A stretch of 5,414 bases of DNA, taken from an uncultured Devosia sp. (GTDB lineage: Bacteria > Pseudomonadota > Alphaproteobacteria > Rhizobiales > Devosiaceae). This document shows positions 1-5,414 of the stretch, piece after piece. The notes under the pieces were generated by a model. It did no database searches. It was not told where the DNA came from and saw only the letters and a program-made list of their open reading frames with translations. Positions within the stretch are counted from its first letter, which is position 1. Each line of letters starts with the position of its first letter. The translations under genes were made by a program, and so were the position numbers. The stretch covers positions 1 through 5,414 of the forward strand of contig CAMLKN010000171.1 of assembly GCA_946480655.1 (NCBI GenBank), given 5' to 3'.

Positions 1-1772
1 TCGGGCAGCTTGTAGCGCATCTTGAGGAAGGCGATCTCTTCCGAAGCCGCCCCGGTATCCGTCCCGCCATAGCGCAACGGATCGACCAGTTCCCCACCCG
101 AACCGGCCGGCGTGATTTCATAAAGCGCGGTGACCGTGGTCCCTGCCCCGACATCGCCGGCATCGACCGCGTCATTGTTGAAATCCTCGCGGTTGAGGTG
201 CCGGGTCTCGTAGCCGATCAGGCGATATTCGGCGACCACGGCCGGATTGAACTCGACCTGCACCTTCACATCCTTGGCAATGGTGTGGAGCGTGCCGCCG
301 ATCTCTTCAACCAACACTTTCTTAGCCTCGGCAAAGCTCGAAATGTAGCTGGCATTGCCATTGCCGTTCTGGGCCAGGGCCTGCATGGTCGCATCGTCGA
401 GATTGCCGCGGCCGAAGCCGAGCACCGAGAGGCTGACGCCGCTTGCCCGCTTGTCGGCGATGAAGTCCTTGAGCTTTTCCGGATCGTCGATGCCGACATT
501 GAAATCGCCGTCGGTGGCGAGGATCACCCGGTTGGTGCCGCCCTCGATGCGCGCATCTTCGGCCAGGCGATAGGCCAGCTCGATCCCCTCGGCGCCGGCC
601 GTGCTGCCCCCGGCCCAGAGCTGGTCCAGCGCCGCCATGATCTCGGCCTTGTTGTCGGCGGAGGTGGGTTTCAGCGCCACGCCGGCCGAGCCGGCATAGG
701 TGACGATGGAGACCGTGTCATTGGCCGAGAGCTGGTCGAGCAACAGGCCGAAGGCCCGCTTGAGGAGCGGCAGCTTGTCCGGCTCGTCCATGGATCCGGA
801 CGTGTCGATGAGAAAGACCAGGTTGCTGCGCGTATCGGCCACTTCGGGCTCGAAGCCCTTGATGCCGATCTGGAGGATCTGGGTCTTCTCGTTCCAGGGC
901 GTGGGGTAGACCATGACTGTGGGCTTGAAGGGCACCTCGGCGCTCTCCGCCGCCGGATAGGCATAAGGGAAGTAGTTGATCAGCTCCTCGATGCGGACCG
1001 CGTCGCGCTCGGGCACATAGCCATCCTCGAGCTGGCGGCGCGCATAGGCATAGCTGGCCGTATCGACATCGAGCGAGAAGGTCGAGACCGGCTCTTCGGC
1101 AGCGACCCTCAGGCGCTGCTCTTCAAACTCGGCAAACTCGTCGCCGCTCGGCATGACGGCCTGCGAAGGCGGCATATAGTCGGCGGCGCTCTCGGCCATC
1201 ATGCCGCCGGCGGGAGCCGCGGATGCGACCGGCGCAGGCATGCCAACGGCCATTTTGGTGGCGGCATTGGCCCGGCCCACTTCGCTTTCGGCCGTCATCA
1301 TGGGCTCGGGCGCGACCGGCGCCACGGCCTCCGCCTGGTCGGCCAGGGACATTTCGGCGTCGACCGGAGCCTCCTCGCGGGCCTCCGTCACAGGGGCCGG
1401 TTCGGGCGTGGCGTCGGCATCGGTCCCGGCCAGTTCCACGGGCTGGTTGACCTGGGGCACGACCTGGCTGGTCGGGGTGAGCGATGTCGTATTGTAGAGC
1501 TGCCAGCCGAGCGGCAGTACGAGCAGGGCAATGGCGGCGGTGCCGACTGGAATACGCATGTCCATGATCGAAATCCCCTTCAAGGAATTGATGATGGACA
1601 TGAGACGGCCGTCCGCTGGCTTTCCTTGGGGCGCCTGCGCAGTTTTTTTCTGTTCGGCGTCGAAGGCCTCTCGGGCAGCGTTGAGCGCGCATTCACGGGC
1701 AGCAGCACGCGCGGGTGGCACAGCACCCGACTTCAGCGTTTCGAACGGGTCTTTGTCTTCGGGAAAGCTCAT
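1..1772 (-). CDS. Membrane-anchored VWA-domain protein, YfbK-like (3' end outside window)
   Basis: The frame is open from ATG 1772 to the left edge: 590 complete codons, no stop. Residues 1-73 are hydrophilic with an Ala/Arg-rich helical stretch (about 18-42). Residues 74-90 (IPVGTAAIALLVLPLGW) form one membrane helix, followed by a low-complexity Ala/Pro/Glu/Met linker (about 100-215). Residues 228-290 (TFSLDVDTASYAYARR, then IEELINYFPY) match the domain that precedes VWA in YfbK-type proteins. The VWA domain begins near 317 and has a complete metal-binding MIDAS: D323-T-S325-G-S327, probably T391 in GGST, and D421 in ATDGD. After about residue 500 the DUF3520-like C-terminal region begins and is cut off. 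By topology the VWA part should be periplasmic. The start codon overlaps the sigma factor stop (ATGA), so the two are probably translationally coupled. I infer, without proof, that the short cytoplasmic part binds the sigma factor. The ligand of the VWA domain is unknown. Family assignment is firm; the anti-sigma role is tentative. Confidence 0.9.
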   Translation of the reverse strand, partial: MSFPEDKDPFETLKSGAVPPARAAARECALNAAREAFDAEQKKTAQAPQGKPADGRLMSIINSLKGISIMDMRIPVGTAAIALLVLPLGWQLYNTTSLTPTSQVVPQVNQPVELAGTDADATPEPAPVTEAREEAPVDAEMSLADQAEAVAPVAPEPMMTAESEVGRANAATKMAVGMPAPVASAAPAGGMMAESAADYMPPSQAVMPSGDEFAEFEEQRLRVAAEEPVSTFSLDVDTASYAYARRQLEDGYVPERDAVRIEELINYFPYAYPAAESAEVPFKPTVMVYPTPWNEKTQILQIGIKGFEPEVADTRSNLVFLIDTSGSMDEPDKLPLLKRAFGLLLDQLSANDTVSIVTYAGSAGVALKPTSADNKAEIMAALDQLWAGGSTAGAEGIELAYRLAEDARIEGGTNRVILATDGDFNVGIDDPEKLKDFIADKRASGVSLSVLGFGRGNLDDATMQALAQNGNGNASYISSFAEAKKVLVEEIGGTLHTIAKDVKVQVEFNPAVVAEYRLIGYETRHLNREDFNNDAVDAGDVGAGTTVTALYEITPAGSGGELVDPLRYGGTDTGAASEEIAFLKMRYKLP

Positions 1773-2338
1773 AGCAGCCCCCTCAATGTCTTGCGGGCTT
1801 CAAATACGTGGAAGGAAACGGTGGCTTCCTTGATGCCCATGATCGCGGCGGCTTCGGCATGGCTCAGCTCTTCGGCATAAACCAGCAGCACCGCGTCGCG
1901 CTGTTTTTCGGGCAGGGAGCGGACCGCGTCCCAGAGCTGGCTGCTGGTGGCGGCCGCTTCCTGTTCCGCCTCGGCTTCGGTGGGCGTCACCTCGGCATAG
2001 GCATTGGCATGGCGCCCGCGCCGGGCGCCGGCCCTCTGCCAGTCGCGCACCGCATTGAGCGTGATGCGATAGACCCAGCTCGAAAAGGCGCTGCGGCCGT
2101 CGAAGCGCGCAATGGCCTGGCCGATCTTGACGCAGACCTCCTGGGCAATGTCCTCGGCATCGTCGCGATGCCCGCACCAGCGCCAGGCGGTGCGATAGAT
2201 GCGGTCATATTGGTCTTCGATCAGCTCGGCAAAAGCGGCACCATCGCCATTGGCGGCGCGCGCAACCAGAGCGCGGGTCAGCGCTTCGGTCGCGTCCGGC
2301 TTGGGTGCGGCTGTCAGTCCCATCATCTGTGCATGCAC
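1769..2338 (-). CDS. ECF-type RNA polymerase sigma-70 factor
   Basis: A 189-residue protein with the two-domain plan of extracytoplasmic-function sigma factors, which direct core RNA polymerase to a small set of promoters. Region 2 spans about 34-101: FAELIEDQYDRIYRTAWR, then the DDAEDIAQEV helix and SAFSSWVYRITLNAVRDWQR, which contact core enzyme and the -10 element. A variable Ala/Glu-rich linker (about 102-131) replaces region 3. Region 4 spans about 134-187: LWDAVRSLPEKQRDAVLLVY, then the helix-turn-helix SHAEAAAIMGIKEATVSFHV that reads the -35 element. No extra C-terminal domain follows. I chose GTG 2338 because GGAGAGG lies six bases upstream; the in-frame ATG codons at 2326 and 2323 are too far from that site. 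It is the first gene of a pair with the VWA protein. ECF factors are usually held by a co-transcribed partner, but no zinc-finger or FecR-like anti-sigma gene is seen here. I could not identify an autoregulated promoter in the 98 bp upstream, and I do not assign an ECF group. Confidence 0.92.
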   Translation of the reverse strand: MHAQMMGLTAAPKPDATEALTRALVARAANGDGAAFAELIEDQYDRIYRTAWRWCGHRDDAEDIAQEVCVKIGQAIARFDGRSAFSSWVYRITLNAVRDWQRAGARRGRHANAYAEVTPTEAEAEQEAAATSSQLWDAVRSLPEKQRDAVLLVYAEELSHAEAAAIMGIKEATVSFHVFEARKTLRGLL

Positions 2339-2344
2339 GTCTTG

Positions 2345-2351
2345 CCTCTCC
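2345..2351 (-). promoter_or_regulatory. Ribosome binding site of the ECF sigma gene
   Basis: GGAGAGG on the minus strand lies six bases before GTG 2338. It decides the start: the alternative ATG codons at 2326 and 2323 would be 18 or more bases away. Confidence 0.7.
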
Positions 2352-2436
2352 GGGCTAATCTAGAGACTAAGACGACAGTGCTGCGCCAGTCCTTTGGCCG
2401 GCGCTCAACATTTATTTCCCGGAGGTGGGCCAGGAC

Positions 2437-2625
2437 ATGGCAGATGAACAGAAAAACGGGCCCTTCGGGCTCAACCGCACCCGCATCATGATCCTCCTGA
2501 TGGGGGCGCTGGTGCTGCTGATCTCCATCGGCATGTTCCTGGGCGGTCCGAACTCCTACCAGGCGCTACGCGAAGCCTCGGATGCGGCCAAGGAACCGAC
2601 GGCGGAGCAGGTCGAGGGGCAGTGA
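2437..2625 (+). CDS. Small single-pass membrane protein, unknown function
   Basis: A 62-residue protein that I do not recognise. It has a short hydrophilic N-terminus (MADEQKNGPFGLNRTR), one strongly hydrophobic helix at about 17-37 (IMILLMGALVLLISIGMFLGG), and a polar, mostly acidic tail ending EQVEGQ. The positive residues (K6, R14, R16) before the helix suggest N-in, with the tail in the periplasm. I chose ATG 2437 because GGAGG at 2421-2425 stands at a usable distance; the in-frame GTG at 2425 overlaps that ribosome site and is unlikely. The gene is divergent from the sigma factor, with 98 bp between the two starts, and converges on mnmA across the repeat. Codon choice is GC-rich like its neighbours. 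It could be a target or accessory of the sigma/VWA pair, but only position supports this. The clear Shine-Dalgarno site and codon bias make it more likely real than chance. Confidence 0.65.
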   Translation: MADEQKNGPFGLNRTRIMILLMGALVLLISIGMFLGGPNSYQALREASDAAKEPTAEQVEGQ

Positions 2626-2636
2626 GGACGTCTGTT

Positions 2637-2766
2637 CTTCTCCCCATCGGGAGAAGGTGGCGCGCAGCGCCGGATGAGGGGGTGCCTGTCGCATCCCTCA
2701 GCGCCGTCGACATATCCCCCTCACCGACTCGGCTTCGCCGAGCCACCTCTCCCCGAGGGGGAGAGG
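2637..2766. repeat. Composite inverted intergenic repeat (palindromic element)
   Basis: Two related units lie head to head. The left unit (2637-2682) has hairpin CTTCTCCC-CATC-GGGAGAAG (2637-2656), then GGTGGC, a small stem GGCGC-GCA-GCGCC (2659-2671) and GGATGAGGGGG. The right unit (about 2716-2766), read on the minus strand, repeats the same order: hairpin CCTCTCCCC/GGGGAGAGG (2746-2754 with 2758-2766), GGTGGC, stem CTCGGC-TTC-GCCGAG (2728-2742), then GGTGAGGGGG. The units are therefore diverged inverted copies that could pair over the whole length. From memory, elements of this type are scattered through rhizobial and related genomes. It starts 12 bp after the small gene's stop and ends 11 bp before the end of mnmA, between convergent genes. 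It may end or protect both transcripts, but neither hairpin has a downstream T-run, so a classical intrinsic terminator is not shown. Confidence 0.85.
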
Positions 2767-2777
2767 ACCAAGAAGGG

Positions 2778-3929
2778 TCACGCCACCAGCGCCTGCGGAA
2801 CCGCCTCGGCGATGAAGCCGCCGCCCAGCACTTCGCTGGTTTCGCTGTCATCGGCATAAAAGACGCAGGCCTGGCCCGGCGAAATGCCGTATTCGCCGGT
2901 GACAAGCGTCACATAGACATCGCCATCCCGCATCTGGATCACCGCCGGCTGCGGGCCGCGGGTAGAGCGAACCTTCACTTCCACCGGGGCGCCATTGCCG
3001 GCGCTGGCTTCGGCCAAGGGTAGGCCACCCAGCCAGTTGACGTCGCGCAGGCGCACCGTGTGGGTCTTCAACGCCTCGCGCGGGCCGACGATGACGCGGC
3101 CGGTCCGGTGATCGAGCTTGACCACGTAAAGCGGTTCGCCCGCGGCGATCCCCAGACCCTTGCGCTGGCCGATCGTGTAATGAACGATGCCCTCGTGCCC
3201 GCCCAGAACCCGGCCATCGAGATGCACGATCTCCCCCTTGCTGAGGGCCTCGGGGTGCATCCTGGCGATGATGTCGGCATACTTGCCCTGCGGCACGAAG
3301 CAGATGTCCTGGCTGTCGTGCTTTTCGGCGATTTCGAGACCCATGTCGCGCGCATGCTGGCGCACTTCGGCCTTGCCCATGCCCCCGAGCGGGAAGCGCA
3401 GGAAATCGAGCTGGCTCTGCGTGGTGGCAAAGAGGAAATAGGACTGGTCGCGGTCATTGTCGACCGGCCGGAAGAGGTGGCGCCTGCCATCTTCACCCAG
3501 GCGCGTCTGCACATAGTGGCCGGTGGCCAGCACATCCGCGCCCAGGTCCTGCGCAACGGTCATCAGGTCGACAAACTTCACGCTCTGGTTGCAGGCAATG
3601 CAGGGCACCGGCGTCTCGCCCTGCTGATAGGCATTGGCGAAGGGCTCGATAACGGCATTCTTGAAGCGCTCTTCATAGTCGAGCACGTAATGGGGAATGC
3701 CCAGCTTGGCCGCGACGCGGCGCGCATCGTGGATATCCTGCCCGGCGCAGCAGGCGCCCTTGCGATGAATGGCTTCGCCATGATCGTAAAGCTGGAGGGT
3801 GACACCCACCACTTCATAGCCCTCGCGGGCGAGCAATCCGGCGACAACGGAGGAATCCACGCCCCCGGACATGGCGACGACGACGCGCGTGTCCTCCGGG
3901 CGCTTGGCAATATCAAGCGAGTTCAGCAT
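2778..3929 (-). CDS. mnmA: tRNA-specific 2-thiouridylase MnmA
   Basis: A complete 383-residue enzyme, normal length for alphaproteobacterial MnmA. It activates U34 of tRNAs for Lys, Glu and Gln with ATP and inserts sulfur received from the cell's persulfide relay, giving the 2-thio part of the wobble modification. Landmarks: the ATP PP-loop SGGVDSS at 21-27; the [16 protein letters not shown] block at 59-73; [11 protein letters not shown] at 109-119, in which C113 is the equivalent of the first catalytic cysteine; ATGHY at 135-139; DQSYFLF at 161-167; SQDICF at 206-211, in which C210 is the second catalytic cysteine (persulfide carrier); [10 protein letters not shown] at 251-260; and the C-terminal barrel ending with SPGQACVFY at 350-358. 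All key residues are intact. ATG 3929 fits family N-termini (a few residues before [14 protein letters not shown]) and is preceded by a purine-rich GAGAAGAG that is a weak ribosome site. No convincing promoter was found. It stands alone, divergent from the fliK-like gene. Confidence 0.97.
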   Translation of the reverse strand: MLNSLDIAKRPEDTRVVVAMSGGVDSSVVAGLLAREGYEVVGVTLQLYDHGEAIHRKGACCAGQDIHDARRVAAKLGIPHYVLDYEERFKNAVIEPFANAYQQGETPVPCIACNQSVKFVDLMTVAQDLGADVLATGHYVQTRLGEDGRRHLFRPVDNDRDQSYFLFATTQSQLDFLRFPLGGMGKAEVRQHARDMGLEIAEKHDSQDICFVPQGKYADIIARMHPEALSKGEIVHLDGRVLGGHEGIVHYTIGQRKGLGIAAGEPLYVVKLDHRTGRVIVGPREALKTHTVRLRDVNWLGGLPLAEASAGNGAPVEVKVRSTRGPQPAVIQMRDGDVYVTLVTGEYGISPGQACVFYADDSETSEVLGGGFIAEAVPQALVA

Positions 3930-4019
3930 CTCTTCTCGTATCCGGTTGGGGTCAAGGGCCAGCGGCTACTGTGTGGCGCTTCCATACGCAAAAGCCTGCG
4001 CCCTGTCCATGGTGGCACC

Positions 4020-4067
4020 CGGCAGCTTTTGCCGCCTGCCCGGCAGGTCTGGCCGCTGGGCCTGCCG
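4020..4067. promoter_or_regulatory. Tandem GC-rich dyads, candidate enhancer for the sigma-54 promoter
   Basis: Two similar dyads occur: CGGCA-GCTTT-TGCCG (4020-4034, perfect arms) and CGGCA-GGTCT-GGCCG (4041-4055, one mismatch). Both begin with CCCGGCAG and they are offset by exactly 21 bp, two helical turns. Further symmetry overlaps them: CCTGCCCGGCAGG (4035-4047) is a perfect palindrome around one base, and CGGCAGG 4041-4047 pairs with CCTGCCG 4061-4067. Dyad centres are about 130 and 109 bp before the predicted start of the sigma-54 transcript, where bacterial enhancer-binding proteins usually sit. In Caulobacter the flagellar activator FlbD binds GC-rich ftr elements in such places; that these are FlbD-type sites is an inference. 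The region is GC-rich, so some dyad symmetry is expected by chance. Confidence 0.5.
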
Positions 4068-4089
4068 ATGGGCGATCCGCGGGGCCGCC

Positions 4090-4102
4090 TAAACCAATGA
4101 TC
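4090..4102 (-). promoter_or_regulatory. Possible IHF site (weak)
   Basis: The minus strand reads GATCATTGGTTTA, matching seven of the nine defined positions of the IHF consensus WATCAANNNNTTR. It lies in the only AT-rich stretch (about 4090-4117) of this intergenic region, between the dyads and the sigma-54 promoter, where a DNA-bending protein would be expected. The match is degenerate and position is the main argument. Confidence 0.25.
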
Positions 4103-4130
4103 TCAAATGATTTCTGTCGGCTGCGCGGAT

Positions 4131-4146
4131 TGGCAAGGCTCTTGCA
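4131..4146 (+). promoter_or_regulatory. Sigma-54 (RpoN) promoter, -24/-12 type
   Basis: TTGGCAAGGCTCTTGCA (4130-4146) carries the invariant GG (4132-4133) and GC (4144-4145) separated by exactly ten bases. Against the consensus YTGGCACGRNNNTTGCW only one defined position differs (A for C at 4136). Transcription is predicted to begin near 4157, giving a leader of about 29 bases before GTG 4186. Such promoters need an ATP-driven enhancer-binding activator, in keeping with the dyads upstream. Sigma-54 control of hook-stage flagellar genes, including fliK, is established for Caulobacter. The position directly before a FliK-like gene makes a chance match less likely. Confidence 0.75.
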
Positions 4147-4173
4147 TCGCCTAGACCGGATGAGTGTTTGTTC

Positions 4174-4178
4174 AGGGG
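4174..4178 (+). promoter_or_regulatory. Ribosome binding site of the fliK-like gene
   Basis: AGGGG lies seven bases before GTG 4186 and favours that start over the in-frame TTG at 4168, which has no such site. An in-frame TGA at 4108 limits any longer reading. Confidence 0.55.
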
Positions 4179-4185
4179 CGCCCAC

Positions 4186-5414
4186 GTGGCTTCACATCTG
4201 ACGATTATCAGCGGACCCAGCGCTTCGGCCCGGGCCTTTGCCGGCCAGCAGGCGGGTGCGCAGGACGCAACCAGTGAACCCAAGGGCCTGCTCGGCCTGT
4301 TTGCCGCGCTCCTGGCGGGTGGTGACGCACAGGCCATCGCGGCCAACGCACCTGCCGGCCTCACGCCCAACGCCACCGGCGGCCAGAACGACGAGGGCCT
4401 CGCGGGCCTCTTCCGGCTGACGCTCCAGAACGCCATTGATGGCGAGCTGGGCGACGGGACCGGCGAGGATACCGACAATCCGGACGCCCTGGCCGCCGCC
4501 ATTGATGGCCCGGTTCTCCCCGCGATCACGGCCGATCCCAAGCCGATGGTCGACTTTGTCGAAGCGCTCGGTGCCCTCAAGGCCAGCCTCGACAAGGGTG
4601 AGCCGCTGGACACCGAACTGCTCACCGGGGTCGAGGATGCCCTGACGGCCCTGGCCGAGGCGCTTGGCCTCGACCTTGAACAACTGGCCGTGCCCGAGGA
4701 TTTTGCGGCGCTGCTGGAAACCACCGGCTCCGACGAAAGTGGCCTTGCCGGCGCACTGACGCAGTTGCTCGCCCCGCTGGCCCAGTCGATGGCCGATGCA
4801 CAACTGGCCGCCGATGCGGAGGCAGCGGCGAACGCGCCCGCTGCCGATGCGCAGATGAAAGCCCTCAGCGACAAGCTCGGCGCCCTTCTGGCCGCGCTCG
4901 AAGACGGAGCCGTGTCCGCCGAGAAGCTGGCCGCCCTGGGCATGACGCCGGGACAACCGCTCGATGCCGAAATCGAAGCGGCCCTCGGTCGCTTCGCCGC
5001 AAGCCATTCGACCCAGCCCAGCGTGCCGGAAGAACCCGTTCTGGCCGCACCGGCGCTCAAGCTCACCGAACCCGTCTTGTCGGGCAAGGCAATCGACGCA
5101 GCGGGCACGGCCGGCACAAGCGAGAACCCCACCAGCGGCCGGACCGAGACCGGTGCTGATGGCGAGGCAAGCCAGGATCAGTCGACGGCGGAACGCGGGC
5201 GCGAACGGCCCGAGCCGGTTGGCCGCGAGGCGCGCCCGACATTCAACGCCAATGCACCCGCCCCGACGGACGCCTCCAACACGCCCAGCCCATCGGCGGA
5301 TGCCAGCATCCAGCAGGCGGCCGGCGCCCGGATCGATGCCAGCGCCAATCCGCGCATCATCCAGGCCGGCTACCAGACCAGCCAGCAGCAGCTCAACCTG
5401 CCCCAGATCGCCTT
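4186..5414 (+). CDS. fliK: Flagellar hook-length control protein FliK-like (N-terminal part, 3' end outside window)
   Basis: The frame is open from GTG 4186 to the right edge: 409 complete codons, no stop. FliK is a secreted molecular ruler that measures the flagellar hook and switches the export gate (FlhB) from hook to filament substrates. The visible part is the variable N-terminal and middle region: Ala/Leu/Asp/Glu-rich helical segments (about 33-280), then a polar Pro/Ser/Thr/Asn/Gln-rich region (about 285-395). I see no cysteine or tryptophan and hardly any aromatic residues, as is usual for substrates of the flagellar export system. The last residues, SQQQLNLPQIA (399-409), resemble the lead-in to the conserved hook domain of rhizobial FliK proteins; that domain itself lies beyond the edge. 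There is no Sec signal peptide, as expected for this route. A strong sigma-54 promoter stands directly upstream. The identification rests on composition, the terminal motif and promoter type, so it is likely but not proven; another large secreted or repeat-like protein is the alternative. Confidence 0.75.
   Translation, partial: MASHLTIISGPSASARAFAGQQAGAQDATSEPKGLLGLFAALLAGGDAQAIAANAPAGLTPNATGGQNDEGLAGLFRLTLQNAIDGELGDGTGEDTDNPDALAAAIDGPVLPAITADPKPMVDFVEALGALKASLDKGEPLDTELLTGVEDALTALAEALGLDLEQLAVPEDFAALLETTGSDESGLAGALTQLLAPLAQSMADAQLAADAEAAANAPAADAQMKALSDKLGALLAALEDGAVSAEKLAALGMTPGQPLDAEIEAALGRFAASHSTQPSVPEEPVLAAPALKLTEPVLSGKAIDAAGTAGTSENPTSGRTETGADGEASQDQSTAERGRERPEPVGREARPTFNANAPAPTDASNTPSPSADASIQQAAGARIDASANPRIIQAGYQTSQQQLNLPQIA

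Noticed and set aside
198..1880. Long plus-strand open frame (560 codons)
   Set aside because: It lies antisense to the VWA and sigma genes, both with clear family motifs. Its His/Gly/Arg/Asp-rich translation has no recognisable domain and is the usual shadow of GC-biased codons on the other strand.
2359..2372. Imperfect inverted repeat around TCTAGA in the gap before the sigma gene (TAATC...GACTA)
   Set aside because: Arms are only five bases with a mismatch, and there is no second copy; not enough to call an operator.
2339..2436. ECF-type autoregulated promoter (GGAAC-like -35 with CGTC/CGTT -10)
   Set aside because: GGGAAAT and CGTC occur on the minus strand but not at 16-17 bp spacing, so no promoter could be supported.
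3930..3960. TTGACC on the minus strand as a -35 box for mnmA
   Set aside because: A -10 at normal spacing would fall on the start codon, and no TATAAT-like sequence is present.
3060..4100. Plus-strand open frame (346 codons) opposite mnmA
   Set aside because: It is antisense to intact mnmA, shows no family motif and has no convincing ribosome site; a codon-bias shadow.
3952..4185. Minus-strand frame of 77 codons in the mnmA-fliK gap
   Set aside because: It lies over the dyads and the sigma-54 promoter, has no good ribosome site and no recognisable motif.
4160..4201. Thirteen-codon open frame from ATG 4160 overlapping the fliK-like start, possible leader peptide
   Set aside because: Its start is about three bases from the predicted transcript start, leaving no ribosome site, and nothing in its sequence suggests attenuation.
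4089..5132. Minus-strand open frame (347 codons), Ser/Ala-rich
   Set aside because: The plus-strand frame over the same stretch is open for more than 400 codons, has a promoter and ribosome site, and ends in a FliK-like motif. The minus frame is low-complexity Ser/Ala/Arg, typical of a shadow, and would also run over the control region.

Overview
The window reads as chromosomal DNA of a GC-rich alphaproteobacterium, most likely of the Hyphomicrobiales (rhizobial and Devosia-like bacteria). The grounds are the strong G/C third-position bias, an MnmA of the alphaproteobacterial type with a [14 protein letters not shown] block, an ECF sigma factor paired with a VWA protein, a FliK-like gene leading into QLNLPQIA, and a composite intergenic palindrome of a kind I remember from many genomes of this group. 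Genus is not resolved; a Devosia-like origin is only a guess.

Layout from left to right. Positions 1-2338 hold a minus-strand two-gene operon. An ECF-type sigma-70 factor (GTG start at 2338) overlaps by four bases (ATGA) a membrane-anchored von Willebrand factor A protein of the YfbK type, whose C-terminus runs off the left edge. The VWA protein has a short cytoplasmic N-terminus, one membrane helix and a large periplasmic part with an intact MIDAS site, so it is placed and shaped like a membrane-bound partner of the sigma factor. Divergent from it, at 2437-2625, is a 62-residue single-pass membrane protein that I do not recognise. A 130-bp inverted composite repeat (2637-2766) fills the gap between this gene and the convergent mnmA.

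mnmA (2778-3929, minus) encodes the complete tRNA 2-thiouridylase. Its upstream neighbour is a 256-bp divergent intergenic region (3930-4185) which is the most informative non-coding stretch here. It carries a near-consensus sigma-54 promoter (4131-4146) pointing right, preceded 109 and 130 bp upstream of the predicted transcription start by two GC-rich dyads exactly 21 bp apart, with an AT-rich, possibly IHF-binding, stretch in between. This is the classical layout of an enhancer-dependent flagellar promoter.

The gene it serves begins at GTG 4186 and stays open to the right edge. It encodes a cysteine-free, Ala/Asp/Glu/Gln-rich protein whose last visible residues match the beginning of the conserved C-terminal part of rhizobial FliK, the flagellar hook-length control protein. 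A flagellar cluster is therefore expected to continue to the right. The three units (sigma/VWA envelope signalling, tRNA thiolation, flagellar hook control) show no direct functional link. The two observations most worth following are the sigma-54/dyad control region and the sigma factor-VWA pair.
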